NCBI GenBank assembly: GCA_002729695.1
Contig: PBYQ01000035.1
Location: 1 to 64,000 of the forward strand
Reading direction: 5' to 3'
From: Citromicrobium sp.
GTDB taxonomy: Bacteria > Pseudomonadota > Alphaproteobacteria > Sphingomonadales > Sphingomonadaceae
Length of the DNA: 64,000 nucleotides
This document shows positions 8,726-16,435 of this stretch, in pieces (position 1 is the first letter of the stretch; every line of letters begins with the position of its first letter). The translations under genes were made by a program, and so were the position numbers. A model generated the notes under the pieces. It was not told the origin of the DNA, did no database searches, and saw nothing but the letters and a program-made list of their open reading frames with translations.

Positions 8726-8940
8726 CACTCTCAATTTATTGCGCAATTTCAACTCGTTAAAGGGATGGTCGGCTTCCAGCCCACCTTTCAGGCCACCCCG
8801 ATTTACGCGCTGCGTAGGACATCCATGTTCCAGAACGTGCTGGAGGTTTGGCGATACCTTGCTTGCCTGATAGCTTCCGATTCGCCTGGGTATTGTCGTA
8901 ACCGGGGCATCGCGATGCTCTCTTCAAAAGGGACATCGTG

Positions 8941-9141
8941 ATGAGGATACTGTCAAAGCGTCAGCTCAAGGAGTTGGTTCTGTACTCGCCGCAGCACATC
9001 GCACGACTGGAGAAGGCCGGGCAATTCCCCCAGCGGGTAAACCTTGGACCTTGCAGAGTGGGGTGGGTTGAGGATGAAGTGCTCGACTGGCTCCAGCAAC
9101 GACTGGATCGCCGAGAAGCGCCTAGCCGACACTCCTCTTGA
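8941..9141 (+). CDS. AlpA-like excisionase/phage-type transcriptional regulator
   Basis: 66 residues with an AlpA-family winged helix-turn-helix: LSKRQLKELVLYSPQHIARLEK, then GQFPQRVNLGPCRVGWVEDEVLDWLQQRL. The RVGW...EVxxWL ending is diagnostic. AlpA/Xis-like proteins sit near attachment sites of P4-type islands, activate integrase genes or assist excision. ATG 8941 is preferred over GTG 8938 because GGGA lies about seven bases upstream. First gene inside the left border, followed directly by a terminator. Confidence 0.88.
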   Translation: MRILSKRQLKELVLYSPQHIARLEKAGQFPQRVNLGPCRVGWVEDEVLDWLQQRLDRREAPSRHSS

Positions 9142-9147
9142 AGGAGC

Positions 9148-9177
9148 GGGTGACCGGGTTTGCAAGCCCGGTCACCC
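9148..9177 (+). terminator. Rho-independent-like terminator after the AlpA gene
   Basis: GGGTGACCGGG (9148-9158) pairs perfectly with CCCGGTCACCC (9167-9177) around an 8-base loop, 6 bases after the alpA stop. Only AATTT follows, so the T-tail is weak. The rest of 9178-9449 shows no gene; it contains one copy of the 22-base repeat at 9183-9204. Confidence 0.7.
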
Positions 9178-9182
9178 AATTT

Positions 9183-9204
9183 CCATAATTGGGCCGAAAG
9201 CTGA
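9183..9204 (+). repeat. 22-base repeat, copy 1 (left of the NACHT gene)
   Basis: CCATAATTGGGCCGAAAGCT plus GA matches 11408-11429 at 20 of 22 positions. The two copies stand either side of the NACHT-nuclease gene. Looser relatives (AATTGGGCGCAAAGCCA at 11374, AATTAGGGCGCAAAGCAGA at 19913) suggest a dispersed intergenic motif of this genome rather than target-site duplications. Confidence 0.6.
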
Positions 9205-9449
9205 CCAGCCGCTTTCGAATGACAAGGTAAGATAGCAGACTGTGCTCACCTTTGCAGGAAAGACGCGAGGACTATAGCTCTTCACTTGTCGCTCTCATCG
9301 CCGCTCCCAGGATCAGCCATTCGTTCAACTGCGATAGCAATGCTTCGACGTAACACATCCGTGGGGACCGGCGACGTCAATCGCTCCTATGCATCTAGCA
9401 GAATCCGCATCCCTCGCGCGATAATCCGATCCACTCTATAGCTCTAAAC

Positions 9450-11297
9450 ATGAACACGCCGAAGCCGCTACTAATCGCCGCAGCCCTCGCCTCCCGTACG
9501 CAAGATGTGATTGGCCAAGTGCTCGAATCGGTTCCGTTGATATCACGTAATCTACTTGATGCCCGATCGACGATGCTACTCGACAGTGACGCGATTTTGA
9601 GGGGCAAATCGCGTGTTTTGGTGGTTGCGCCCCCTGGGAGCGGCAAAACCACTTTGTTGCGAATGCTGGCTAATCGCATGCTGGTGAGCTGGGACCAGAC
9701 TGCAGGTGCAACCCAGTGCCCGATCTTCATTCGTGCAATCAATCTCGACCGCGAACAAGGTGACCAAGCATTTCTCACGGTCGATTGCGTCGCACTCAGT
9801 TTGACTGCGGCGATTGATGCGCTTGGGCCCTCTCGATGCACATTGATCATCGATGGGCTCGATGAGGCGCCGTCACCTACGCGGGCCGCCAATTGGATCG
9901 CTGAACTTACTCACCGTCATCCCGCGCTCAGCGCCCTCGTGAGCTGTCGGCCCGGGACCTACCGCGAGGCTCTCAGTACCTTTGAAACCTTCACGTTGGC
10001 GCCGTTGGCGCCTGATCAGACCAGCGATTTCATCGCACAGTTGTTTCCGGACAATGTCGCTCTCCGCAACACGTTCGTGGAGGCGCTAAGGGCCTATCCG
10101 GCATTAGATGCGCTTGCAGCGAACCCGTTCATCCTGCGTATGGCGGCCGAAACCTTCCGCCAGTCGGGCTTGTTGCCAAAGGCTAATCCAGCCGAGATGA
10201 TGAAAGATCTTATCGATCACGCCATCGACGCGGTTCCCGAGAACGAAGCGTTTCCGCTGCCGATTATAGACGATCGCCTTGCCGCGCTCGGCAAACTCGC
10301 CACTTCGCTCTACGCCAAGGGACAATCGGTTCAGCCCGTCGACGAACTGCTATCCGACCAGGGTCTTCAACGCCGGTCCCAAGAGAGCTTCGTGATGCAG
10401 CGGTGGCTTAAACAGAGCGGGCTACTGCACTTCAACGGCGAGGACATCGGCTTTGCCCACAAGTCGGTAATGGAGTTCTTTGTTGCTTGGCATTTTCGAG
10501 ATGATGCCGCCGGCCTTGGCGTATTCCTCAGTGATCTCGATGACTTCAGCTCCGAGGTGCTTCGCTACGCAGCCGGCTTGATCGATGAACTCGGCCCTCT
10601 GATCGAGCCTTTGATTTATCGAGGACAGTTGCTTCTCGCTGCCAATTGCGTTGCTTGGGGTAAATCCCGCAATACAGCTCTCGCCGACCATATTATTGAC
10701 CTCATAGAACGCGCGCTAGAGCCGCGCATCTTTTCCCAAATGCTACATCGCGTCCAGGAGAGGCGGGTGGAGCCCGCACTGTTCCCGCCGGCCGCCCGTG
10801 ATCGCTACGATACACTCCTCGACTTGTTCGACCGCTCGATCGAGGAGGTGCCCAATCACGAGCGCGGGCAGCGGTTCGAGGAGTTCACGAACGCGCTGTT
10901 CAACGGCGTATTCGAGCCGGTCAGCATGAACTACCGCACCGAGCATGGAGAGATCGACATCGTAATGGAAAATGTGGGACAGGGCCATTTCTGGGGCGAG
11001 TATGGTGGCGACATCTTTATCGAGTGTAAGAACCTCAAGAACAGCGCTGAGGCGCACATGGTGCACACCTTCGCGAGCAAGGCGTCCCTCGCCGGACGAA
11101 AGCTGGCGTTCTTCGTGTCGCTTAACGGTTTCAGTGCTCCCGCGCTCGCTGCGATCCGAACCAAGTCGCTTATGACAGGTCACACCCTTCTGGTGCCGCT
11201 CTGCGGCGAGGAAATTCGGAACGCTCTATTGAGAAGGGTGGATTTGGAGAATTTCTTCAAGGATCAGATTCGCAAGGTTCGGCATCAGGGGACTTGA
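9450..11297 (+). CDS. NACHT-type STAND NTPase with C-terminal PD-(D/E)xK nuclease domain
   Basis: 615 residues. Walker A APPGSGKTTLLR is at about 60-71 and Walker B CTLIIDGLDEAPSP at about 130-143, with the small-residue pattern after the acidic pair typical of NACHT ATPases; LVSCRPGTYRE follows as sensor 1. The middle is helical. The last 150 residues look like an Mrr/REase-type nuclease: RGQRFEEFTNALF, then GEIDIV near 500-505 and IECK with Glu525-Lys527, matching the E..D..ExK catalytic layout. Known bacterial NACHT proteins defend against phages, and most put effectors at the N-terminus; here the nuclease is C-terminal. It stands alone, with no obvious partner gene. Confidence 0.82.
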   Translation: MNTPKPLLIAAALASRTQDVIGQVLESVPLISRNLLDARSTMLLDSDAILRGKSRVLVVAPPGSGKTTLLRMLANRMLVSWDQTAGATQCPIFIRAINLDREQGDQAFLTVDCVALSLTAAIDALGPSRCTLIIDGLDEAPSPTRAANWIAELTHRHPALSALVSCRPGTYREALSTFETFTLAPLAPDQTSDFIAQLFPDNVALRNTFVEALRAYPALDALAANPFILRMAAETFRQSGLLPKANPAEMMKDLIDHAIDAVPENEAFPLPIIDDRLAALGKLATSLYAKGQSVQPVDELLSDQGLQRRSQESFVMQRWLKQSGLLHFNGEDIGFAHKSVMEFFVAWHFRDDAAGLGVFLSDLDDFSSEVLRYAAGLIDELGPLIEPLIYRGQLLLAANCVAWGKSRNTALADHIIDLIERALEPRIFSQMLHRVQERRVEPALFPPAARDRYDTLLDLFDRSIEEVPNHERGQRFEEFTNALFNGVFEPVSMNYRTEHGEIDIVMENVGQGHFWGEYGGDIFIECKNLKNSAEAHMVHTFASKASLAGRKLAFFVSLNGFSAPALAAIRTKSLMTGHTLLVPLCGEEIRNALLRRVDLENFFKDQIRKVRHQGT

Positions 11298-11407
11298 TGG
11301 CTAAGCGTTGCCGGGCCATTTCGTGAGCGAATGTAGGCTTTCGGATCTACTGCAGGACAGGTGGATGACCGAGAATTGGGCGCAAAGCCAAGATTTTATA
11401 TCATAAT

Positions 11408-11429
11408 CCATAGCTGGGCCGAAAGCTGA
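11408..11429 (+). repeat. 22-base repeat, copy 2 (right of the NACHT gene)
   Basis: CCATAGCTGGGCCGAAAGCT plus GA, 20 of 22 identical to 9183-9204. The rest of 11298-11513 has no gene that I can see. Confidence 0.6.
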
Positions 11430-11513
11430 ACGTCTGCTATTAGCTTGGGATGCCCTGACGCAGACATTTGCGTCAGCCGCCGGCAACCTGACAGCACCCC
11501 ACCAACATCAGAT

Positions 11514-12941
11514 TTATTTAGGCTGACTCATTTCAGTCAAAAGCTCAGACAAGACGATCTCACAATCGCGATCGGAAAGATTGCTTGCCGCAATCGAATC
11601 GAGAAGCGATTTGCGCAACAGCTTCTGGCCGCCTGTCAGTGTGTGAGATGGTTGCCGAAATGTGGACCTCTTTGACGTTGTCGATGAGTCATGCTTGTCG
11701 ATGACAAGATCGGGTTTGTTGTGCTTCTTGGCTTTGTTTCGCTGGCTCGAAGCGGTCCTCGCTCTCCGGGCGATCCCTCGCGCCAACGGTTCCAACTGAG
11801 CAGTTAGGTTGGAAAAATGAATGTTCTGTTCGAAGTTGTCCCGGCGCGCATTGGGCACTATTCTCGGGTCCAAGATATGCACCTCCCCTATACACCAGCC
11901 ATTGAAGCGAGCTTCAGGAAAGATGTCGTCGAACAAACGCGCATCACCAATCTGGATATTCCCAACACGTGCGCGAAGCCCTGCGACACGCGACTTGATC
12001 GTGATCGCTCCGAAATAGGAATGATGGCAGAGCCAGACGATAGCGGCGAGGCCGCCGTCCATGTCTGTTAACTCGACGAGCTCGAGATTTTCCAGCGTGT
12101 CGTCGATCTTTTCGCTAACCGCAAACGTGTCCCGGAAGGCGCGTCGAAGCGGCGGCTCACCATTGATCGCAAGGTCAAAATTCCCGAGCCGGACGTCAGA
12201 CAACCTCTCAATCAGCTCCTCTGACCACTGAAAGGAAGCATCGAACGGTAGGGGGGCAACCTGCTCAAGATACTGGGTCACCAGGGGAACATTGAGTAGG
12301 GCATCATGCTTGGTCCGGACCACGTCTTGCAGCTCGACCTCGAAGAACGAAGCGGGTCGGTCGATAGCCTCATGGAAGGAGATCGATACGACACGGTCGA
12401 TGATCTCGGTGAGAGCGTCATTCTGGTTGACGTCGCGCAGGGCAGCTTTCAGTCGCTGACTATCCCAACGCATTTCTAGAAAGCTATCGTCGCCGCACGC
12501 TCGCGTACGGAACACCATTGTGCGGCAGTACGCCAGTCCGGCAAGCCGGCCAACCCCCCGGAAGCCCCGCGCCCGGGTGCCGCGCTTCGGGCTTGCACCG
12601 ATCGACAGCAAAGTGCGGACCGCGGTAGCGGTTGGAATGCCCATTCCATTGTCAGAGATCCTGATTAGTCGCTGCGCCGGCTCGATCGTAATGTCGATCT
12701 TCCCGTCGCAGTGCTCGACGCCCGGCTCGCCCGACGAGCAACGTGCGTCGATCGCATCAGCGGCATTCTGTACATACTCACGGTAGATGCTCAGGGGCTC
12801 AACATACATCGCCGCACTCAAGAGTTCGAGGACATCTTTTCCGATGACGACTTCATCGGGAAGCGCTGAACGATCCTTCGAGGCTGCAGCTGCCTTGGCC
12901 GATCCGGCTCTAACCGACTTTCTAGAAACAACCGAACTCAT
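11514..12941 (-). CDS. GHKL (Hsp90/MORC-like) ATPase, copy 1
   Basis: 475 residues. The N-terminal half is a GHKL nucleotide-binding domain: N-box YREYVQNAADAID with Glu55 and Asn59, G1 box SDNGMGI (97-102) and G2 box GFRGVGRLAG (126-135). The middle resembles an Hsp90-type second domain, and VGNIQIGDARLF...IVPNARRDNFEQN (about residues 335-385) is conserved in the second GHKL protein at 16432-18060. The tail is basic and Ser/Thr rich. Such ATPases clamp around a client or DNA on ATP binding. It overlaps the upstream radical SAM gene by four bases, so the two are co-translated. Function in this locus is unknown; defence is inferred from position only. Confidence 0.85.
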   Translation of the reverse strand: MSSVVSRKSVRAGSAKAAAASKDRSALPDEVVIGKDVLELLSAAMYVEPLSIYREYVQNAADAIDARCSSGEPGVEHCDGKIDITIEPAQRLIRISDNGMGIPTATAVRTLLSIGASPKRGTRARGFRGVGRLAGLAYCRTMVFRTRACGDDSFLEMRWDSQRLKAALRDVNQNDALTEIIDRVVSISFHEAIDRPASFFEVELQDVVRTKHDALLNVPLVTQYLEQVAPLPFDASFQWSEELIERLSDVRLGNFDLAINGEPPLRRAFRDTFAVSEKIDDTLENLELVELTDMDGGLAAIVWLCHHSYFGAITIKSRVAGLRARVGNIQIGDARLFDDIFPEARFNGWCIGEVHILDPRIVPNARRDNFEQNIHFSNLTAQLEPLARGIARRARTASSQRNKAKKHNKPDLVIDKHDSSTTSKRSTFRQPSHTLTGGQKLLRKSLLDSIAASNLSDRDCEIVLSELLTEMSQPK

Positions 12942-14539
12942 GCGTGCACCTCAGTCTCTTCGCGTCTTGCCTCGGACGAGCCCGCCTCGAGATTCGCATC
13001 CTCGATCCATTCACCCTCATCGAGGGGGCAGTCCGTCTGCCTTGCCCTTTGCTGAACCCAAATTGCGCGCTCCTCGCTCTTGGGGATGGGAAGGTAGAAC
13101 ATCAGCACGTCACGAAGCGCCCGGTCGCCGGTGCGCTGGAGAAGCGCTTCGAATCCGCTTGGCGTTGTCGACGACAGGAGCGCGAGCAATTCGGTCCGCT
13201 GGGCAGGAGAGAGTTTGTCGCGCGTCTTTGAAAAAGCATCGAATTCGGCCTTGCCGCCCCCGTTTTCGTACCACTCTCGATTGAAGATGTAGTGCAGCGG
13301 GCGTTCGAGCAGCTCCGAAAATTCAACCGAGTTCGTCCCAAACGCGCGCCGAAAAAAATCGGGCTCTCCGCTTACCACCCCGTGCGTCGCCTGAAGGATG
13401 AGCTGCAGCGCTCGCAACTGGTATCGCGACCAGTGTTCGCCGACAAAGCCGCGGTCAGGTCGGTCGGTGGGCTGGTAGCGCATCGGGAACGACCAGATGC
13501 GGATTCCCAGTTCCTCGTTGAGGGCGACGTTGAGATTCAGGCGCGCGTAAAGGTCTTCGGGTGTATCGTGAAAATTATAAAGCATGTAGTTCGACAACTT
13601 GACCAACCCAGCATCGTGGGCTGTCCTTACCGCGCGCTCGTAAGGCCGCTTCAACCCCAAGTGGTCGAAGGCGATGCGCAGCGGACTGAGACATATCGTC
13701 GCCAGTTCGCGCAGATATGTCGGATCCTTGGCTAGAATCCGGGCATCCACTCCCTGATTGAAATCGACCCGGCGTGCCGAAGCAACTCGCTCGCCAGGCC
13801 TCTTCAAGGTTGCTCCTGCCGCAAATCCAAGATCGCGAATCTCGGCAATGATTTCCCGGAAACGTGGTGAGGCAACCACATTGTTGTCCATCAGGAGCAA
13901 ATCTCTCCGCTCGCCATGGCGTTCCGCTATGGCGCGTATGGTGGCGCTAAGCGGGCCCGCATCGCGCTGCATTCCTTCAAGCTTGGGTACTCCGCAGAAG
14001 TGGCACTTGCGAATACAACCGCGTGAAGCATATGCGAAATATGCATCGCTCACCGGGTACCGGTAATCGATCTGATCGAGAATGGAGTAGTCGGGAACTA
14101 GGTCTTCGATCGGGGTCCCAAGTCGATCATCTGCATAGAGTTCTTCGCTGAATTCATCGAGTTGTAGCGCGACAGCGGGAGGTTCCGTCAACAGGCCCGC
14201 AATGAAGCGGACACCCTGCCAGCGTGGCTCGCGGGAAAATCGTTCATTCATGAGCGAGGCGGCGATGCCACCTACGAAAACACGATCGACGCGACCACCC
14301 ACCAGCCGGAGAGCGAAATCGATTGTCGCCGCGATTTTCCGATATTCGAACGAGAAAAGCGTCGTGATATAAATTCGGTCCCAAGCCCGCTGCAGCAAAG
14401 TCTCATCTATGCCCTTGCTGAAGGTCACATGGTCTCCCTTCCCATGGGAACCATGATAGGCGGCCAACTTCATCAGCCCCAACGGCGGATATTTATTCTT
14501 GTACCCCGGCTCAAGCAACAAAATGTGGCGATTCGCCAT
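12938..14539 (-). CDS. Radical SAM protein with N-terminal cobalamin-binding-like domain
   Basis: 533 residues. The start HILLLEPGYKNKYPPLGLMKLA is typical of B12-binding-type radical SAM proteins; RGCIRKCHFCG carries the CxxxCxxC cluster motif at Cys175, Cys179 and Cys182, which binds the 4Fe-4S cluster and SAM. Following segments (DLLLMDNNVVASPRF, VDFNQGVDARIL, LSPLRIAFDHL) fit the TIM-barrel core. The reaction is unknown; possible roles are modification of a nucleotide, peptide or partner protein. It differs from viperin-type antiviral enzymes in motif context. Divergent from the PIN-like gene across a 105-base region and coupled to GHKL copy 1. Confidence 0.85.
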   Translation of the reverse strand: MANRHILLLEPGYKNKYPPLGLMKLAAYHGSHGKGDHVTFSKGIDETLLQRAWDRIYITTLFSFEYRKIAATIDFALRLVGGRVDRVFVGGIAASLMNERFSREPRWQGVRFIAGLLTEPPAVALQLDEFSEELYADDRLGTPIEDLVPDYSILDQIDYRYPVSDAYFAYASRGCIRKCHFCGVPKLEGMQRDAGPLSATIRAIAERHGERRDLLLMDNNVVASPRFREIIAEIRDLGFAAGATLKRPGERVASARRVDFNQGVDARILAKDPTYLRELATICLSPLRIAFDHLGLKRPYERAVRTAHDAGLVKLSNYMLYNFHDTPEDLYARLNLNVALNEELGIRIWSFPMRYQPTDRPDRGFVGEHWSRYQLRALQLILQATHGVVSGEPDFFRRAFGTNSVEFSELLERPLHYIFNREWYENGGGKAEFDAFSKTRDKLSPAQRTELLALLSSTTPSGFEALLQRTGDRALRDVLMFYLPIPKSEERAIWVQQRARQTDCPLDEGEWIEDANLEAGSSEARREETEVHA

Positions 14540-14540
14540 T

Positions 14541-14612
14541 GGCTATGGTTTCCAGTAATTTTTTCAAGCGGATTTCCCATAGCCATAATTTGCGAAGAAT
14601 GCGATCCGCTTG
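14541..14612. promoter_or_regulatory. Divergent promoter region with overlapping inverted repeats
   Basis: Between the divergent starts at 14539 and 14645, GGCTATGG (14541-14548) is the inverse of CCATAGCC (14577-14584), and CAAGCGGAT (14565-14573) is the inverse of ATCCGCTTG (14604-14612). Two interleaved perfect inverted repeats in 72 bases suggest a shared operator for the two operons. No obvious repressor gene lies in the locus. Confidence 0.45.
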
Positions 14613-14644
14613 GTGAAATGATGCGCAATTTTTCCTGACACGGT

Positions 14645-16435
14645 ATGCTGTTTCCTGAACTCAGCCCCTCTTGGGACGAGACCTTGCAAGCGATTTCAAG
14701 GGCGGCCAACTCTGAAAATGGCCGCCTCTACCTCGATGCCAATATCCTCATCCACTGCTACGAGATGAGCGCCGCGGCGAGCGAGCAGATGCTGACCGCC
14801 TTCGAAAGCTACGCCGAACGGATGCGGGTGCCGATCTGGGCCGCGCGCGAAACATGGGAGTATCTCCAGAACCGGCAAGTTCGCGCACCGCTGAAGGGTA
14901 TCGCCGACAAGATCAAGAATCAGTTTGAGCTGCTTCGGCGCGAAACCGCGCGATATATCGATGACGATGCGCTGGTCGACACCACAAGCAGCGAATTCCT
15001 CGCCGAACTCAACGCGGCGCTCGAGCAAGTCGAGACCCACCTCAACAGCGTCGCCGCCCATCGACCGAAAAGGGACGACACTACAGCCAGGCTGCTGCCC
15101 TTTATCGAAAATCATCGCCTGACCTCGGATCTCGACAGAATCATCGCAAAGGTCGACGCAACCGCCGACTTTCGAGCCAGACACGATATTCCTCCAGGGT
15201 TTGCAGACGCGCCCATCTATGATTTGGAGGACAATGATGACGAAGCGCGACCCGCCCAGCGACGCCAGCGAGGCAAAAAGAAGAACGCGAATGGTGACCT
15301 GATAATTTGGTGTGAAGTGCTGGACGACTGCGCGCGTACCGAATGCGAGCACCTGATCATGGTCACGCGTGACGTCACCAAGGGCGACTGGGTCTATCGC
15401 CCTGCCCGCACGCTCGATCCAAACAACACCCTGCAGCAAAACAAGTCGGGCCTGACACTCGCCCACCCCCTGCTGGTGGATGAGGCGAAACGCCACTGCC
15501 CTTCACTCCAGTCCGTGCATATTATTTCAATCGAGATCCTGGCTCAGATCTGGACCCAGCAGCGTTTCGATGTTCAGCAGCTCGCAGCCGCCCTCCAGGC
15601 GGAGGACCTGACTCCTGCCGGGCGCGACGCGCAACTCCGCGAAGAAGAGTCAGCCAATCCCGAGGACGATTCGGAATATGTGGCACACTTCGGCGGAGAG
15701 GACATGATCTTCGAGCCTGATCCGGGAGACGAGTTTGATTTGCTCATTGCCGATATCGCCGACGAAGGCTGGAAATCACAGAATCAGGCGGTGCGCCAAC
15801 TCGAACCGGGTGTCACCGAACTGTCCAGGTCGCAAAGGTTGCAGTTGGGCAAGAGCCTCGTTTTGGCCGCTAACCAAGGCGCGCTCGAGCCAGCTGAGTT
15901 CCTTGAAAGACTACTGGCGAACGCGAGGCTGGGAAAAGCTTTGCGATCAGACGTAGTGATGGGCGCAATCGCCGGGGTCTTCATCACCGATGAGGGCGAA
16001 CCGAACAAGCCGAGAGCGACGTTGCCGGTTATCGAGGCGATATATGCTGCGGCATCGGTGTCCGAGCTGACGCGGGCCTGCGAAGCCGTTCTCGTACGTT
16101 TGCAGCCCATCCGGCGCAGCTATCTCGCCCTCCCGGGCGAGACAGAGGAACAGCTCGACATCGAGCTTGTAACCGACAAGGGTGTGCTGATGAATGCCTT
16201 CGTCAATGACAACGCGCTCTTGGAAGATGCTGTCCCTCCATCTCGCCTGATGCCAAGTGCGGGCCGGGAAGAAAAGATCTCGCTGGCAGAACTCGGCGAC
16301 CTGCTAGCCGAAGAGTTTGTCGTGCCCGCGTCGTGGCTCAAAATACGGACGACTTCGACAGAATCCGAAGTCTCCATTCCGGAAAACCTCGGCTTCATCA
16401 AATGGGGGCCTCACAGCGGAGTGATGCTGCGATGA
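14645..16435 (+). CDS. PIN-like nuclease-domain protein, large
   Basis: 596 residues. The first 260 form a PIN-like fold of the DUF4935 type: LYLDANILIHCYE with Asp31, a helical arm, NGDLIIWCEVLDDC with Asp218, and LIMVTRDVTKGDW with Asp243, the acidic residues expected at a metal-dependent RNase site. The region before Asp218 is a basic linker (RRQRGKKK). The C-terminal half (about 330-596) has no recognised domain. No strong ribosome-binding site precedes the ATG. It overlaps the second GHKL gene by four bases, so an ATPase-controlled RNase is a natural hypothesis; activity has not been shown. Confidence 0.8.
   Translation: MLFPELSPSWDETLQAISRAANSENGRLYLDANILIHCYEMSAAASEQMLTAFESYAERMRVPIWAARETWEYLQNRQVRAPLKGIADKIKNQFELLRRETARYIDDDALVDTTSSEFLAELNAALEQVETHLNSVAAHRPKRDDTTARLLPFIENHRLTSDLDRIIAKVDATADFRARHDIPPGFADAPIYDLEDNDDEARPAQRRQRGKKKNANGDLIIWCEVLDDCARTECEHLIMVTRDVTKGDWVYRPARTLDPNNTLQQNKSGLTLAHPLLVDEAKRHCPSLQSVHIISIEILAQIWTQQRFDVQQLAAALQAEDLTPAGRDAQLREEESANPEDDSEYVAHFGGEDMIFEPDPGDEFDLLIADIADEGWKSQNQAVRQLEPGVTELSRSQRLQLGKSLVLAANQGALEPAEFLERLLANARLGKALRSDVVMGAIAGVFITDEGEPNKPRATLPVIEAIYAAASVSELTRACEAVLVRLQPIRRSYLALPGETEEQLDIELVTDKGVLMNAFVNDNALLEDAVPPSRLMPSAGREEKISLAELGDLLAEEFVVPASWLKIRTTSTESEVSIPENLGFIKWGPHSGVMLR

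Noticed and set aside
7519..8760. Long plus-strand open frame over the NAD-binding gene and tRNA
   Set aside because: Shadow of the minus-strand epimerase-like gene; it also runs through the tRNA.
12787..13284. Plus-strand open frame opposite the radical SAM/GHKL junction
   Set aside because: Antisense shadow; no start signal and no coherent protein.
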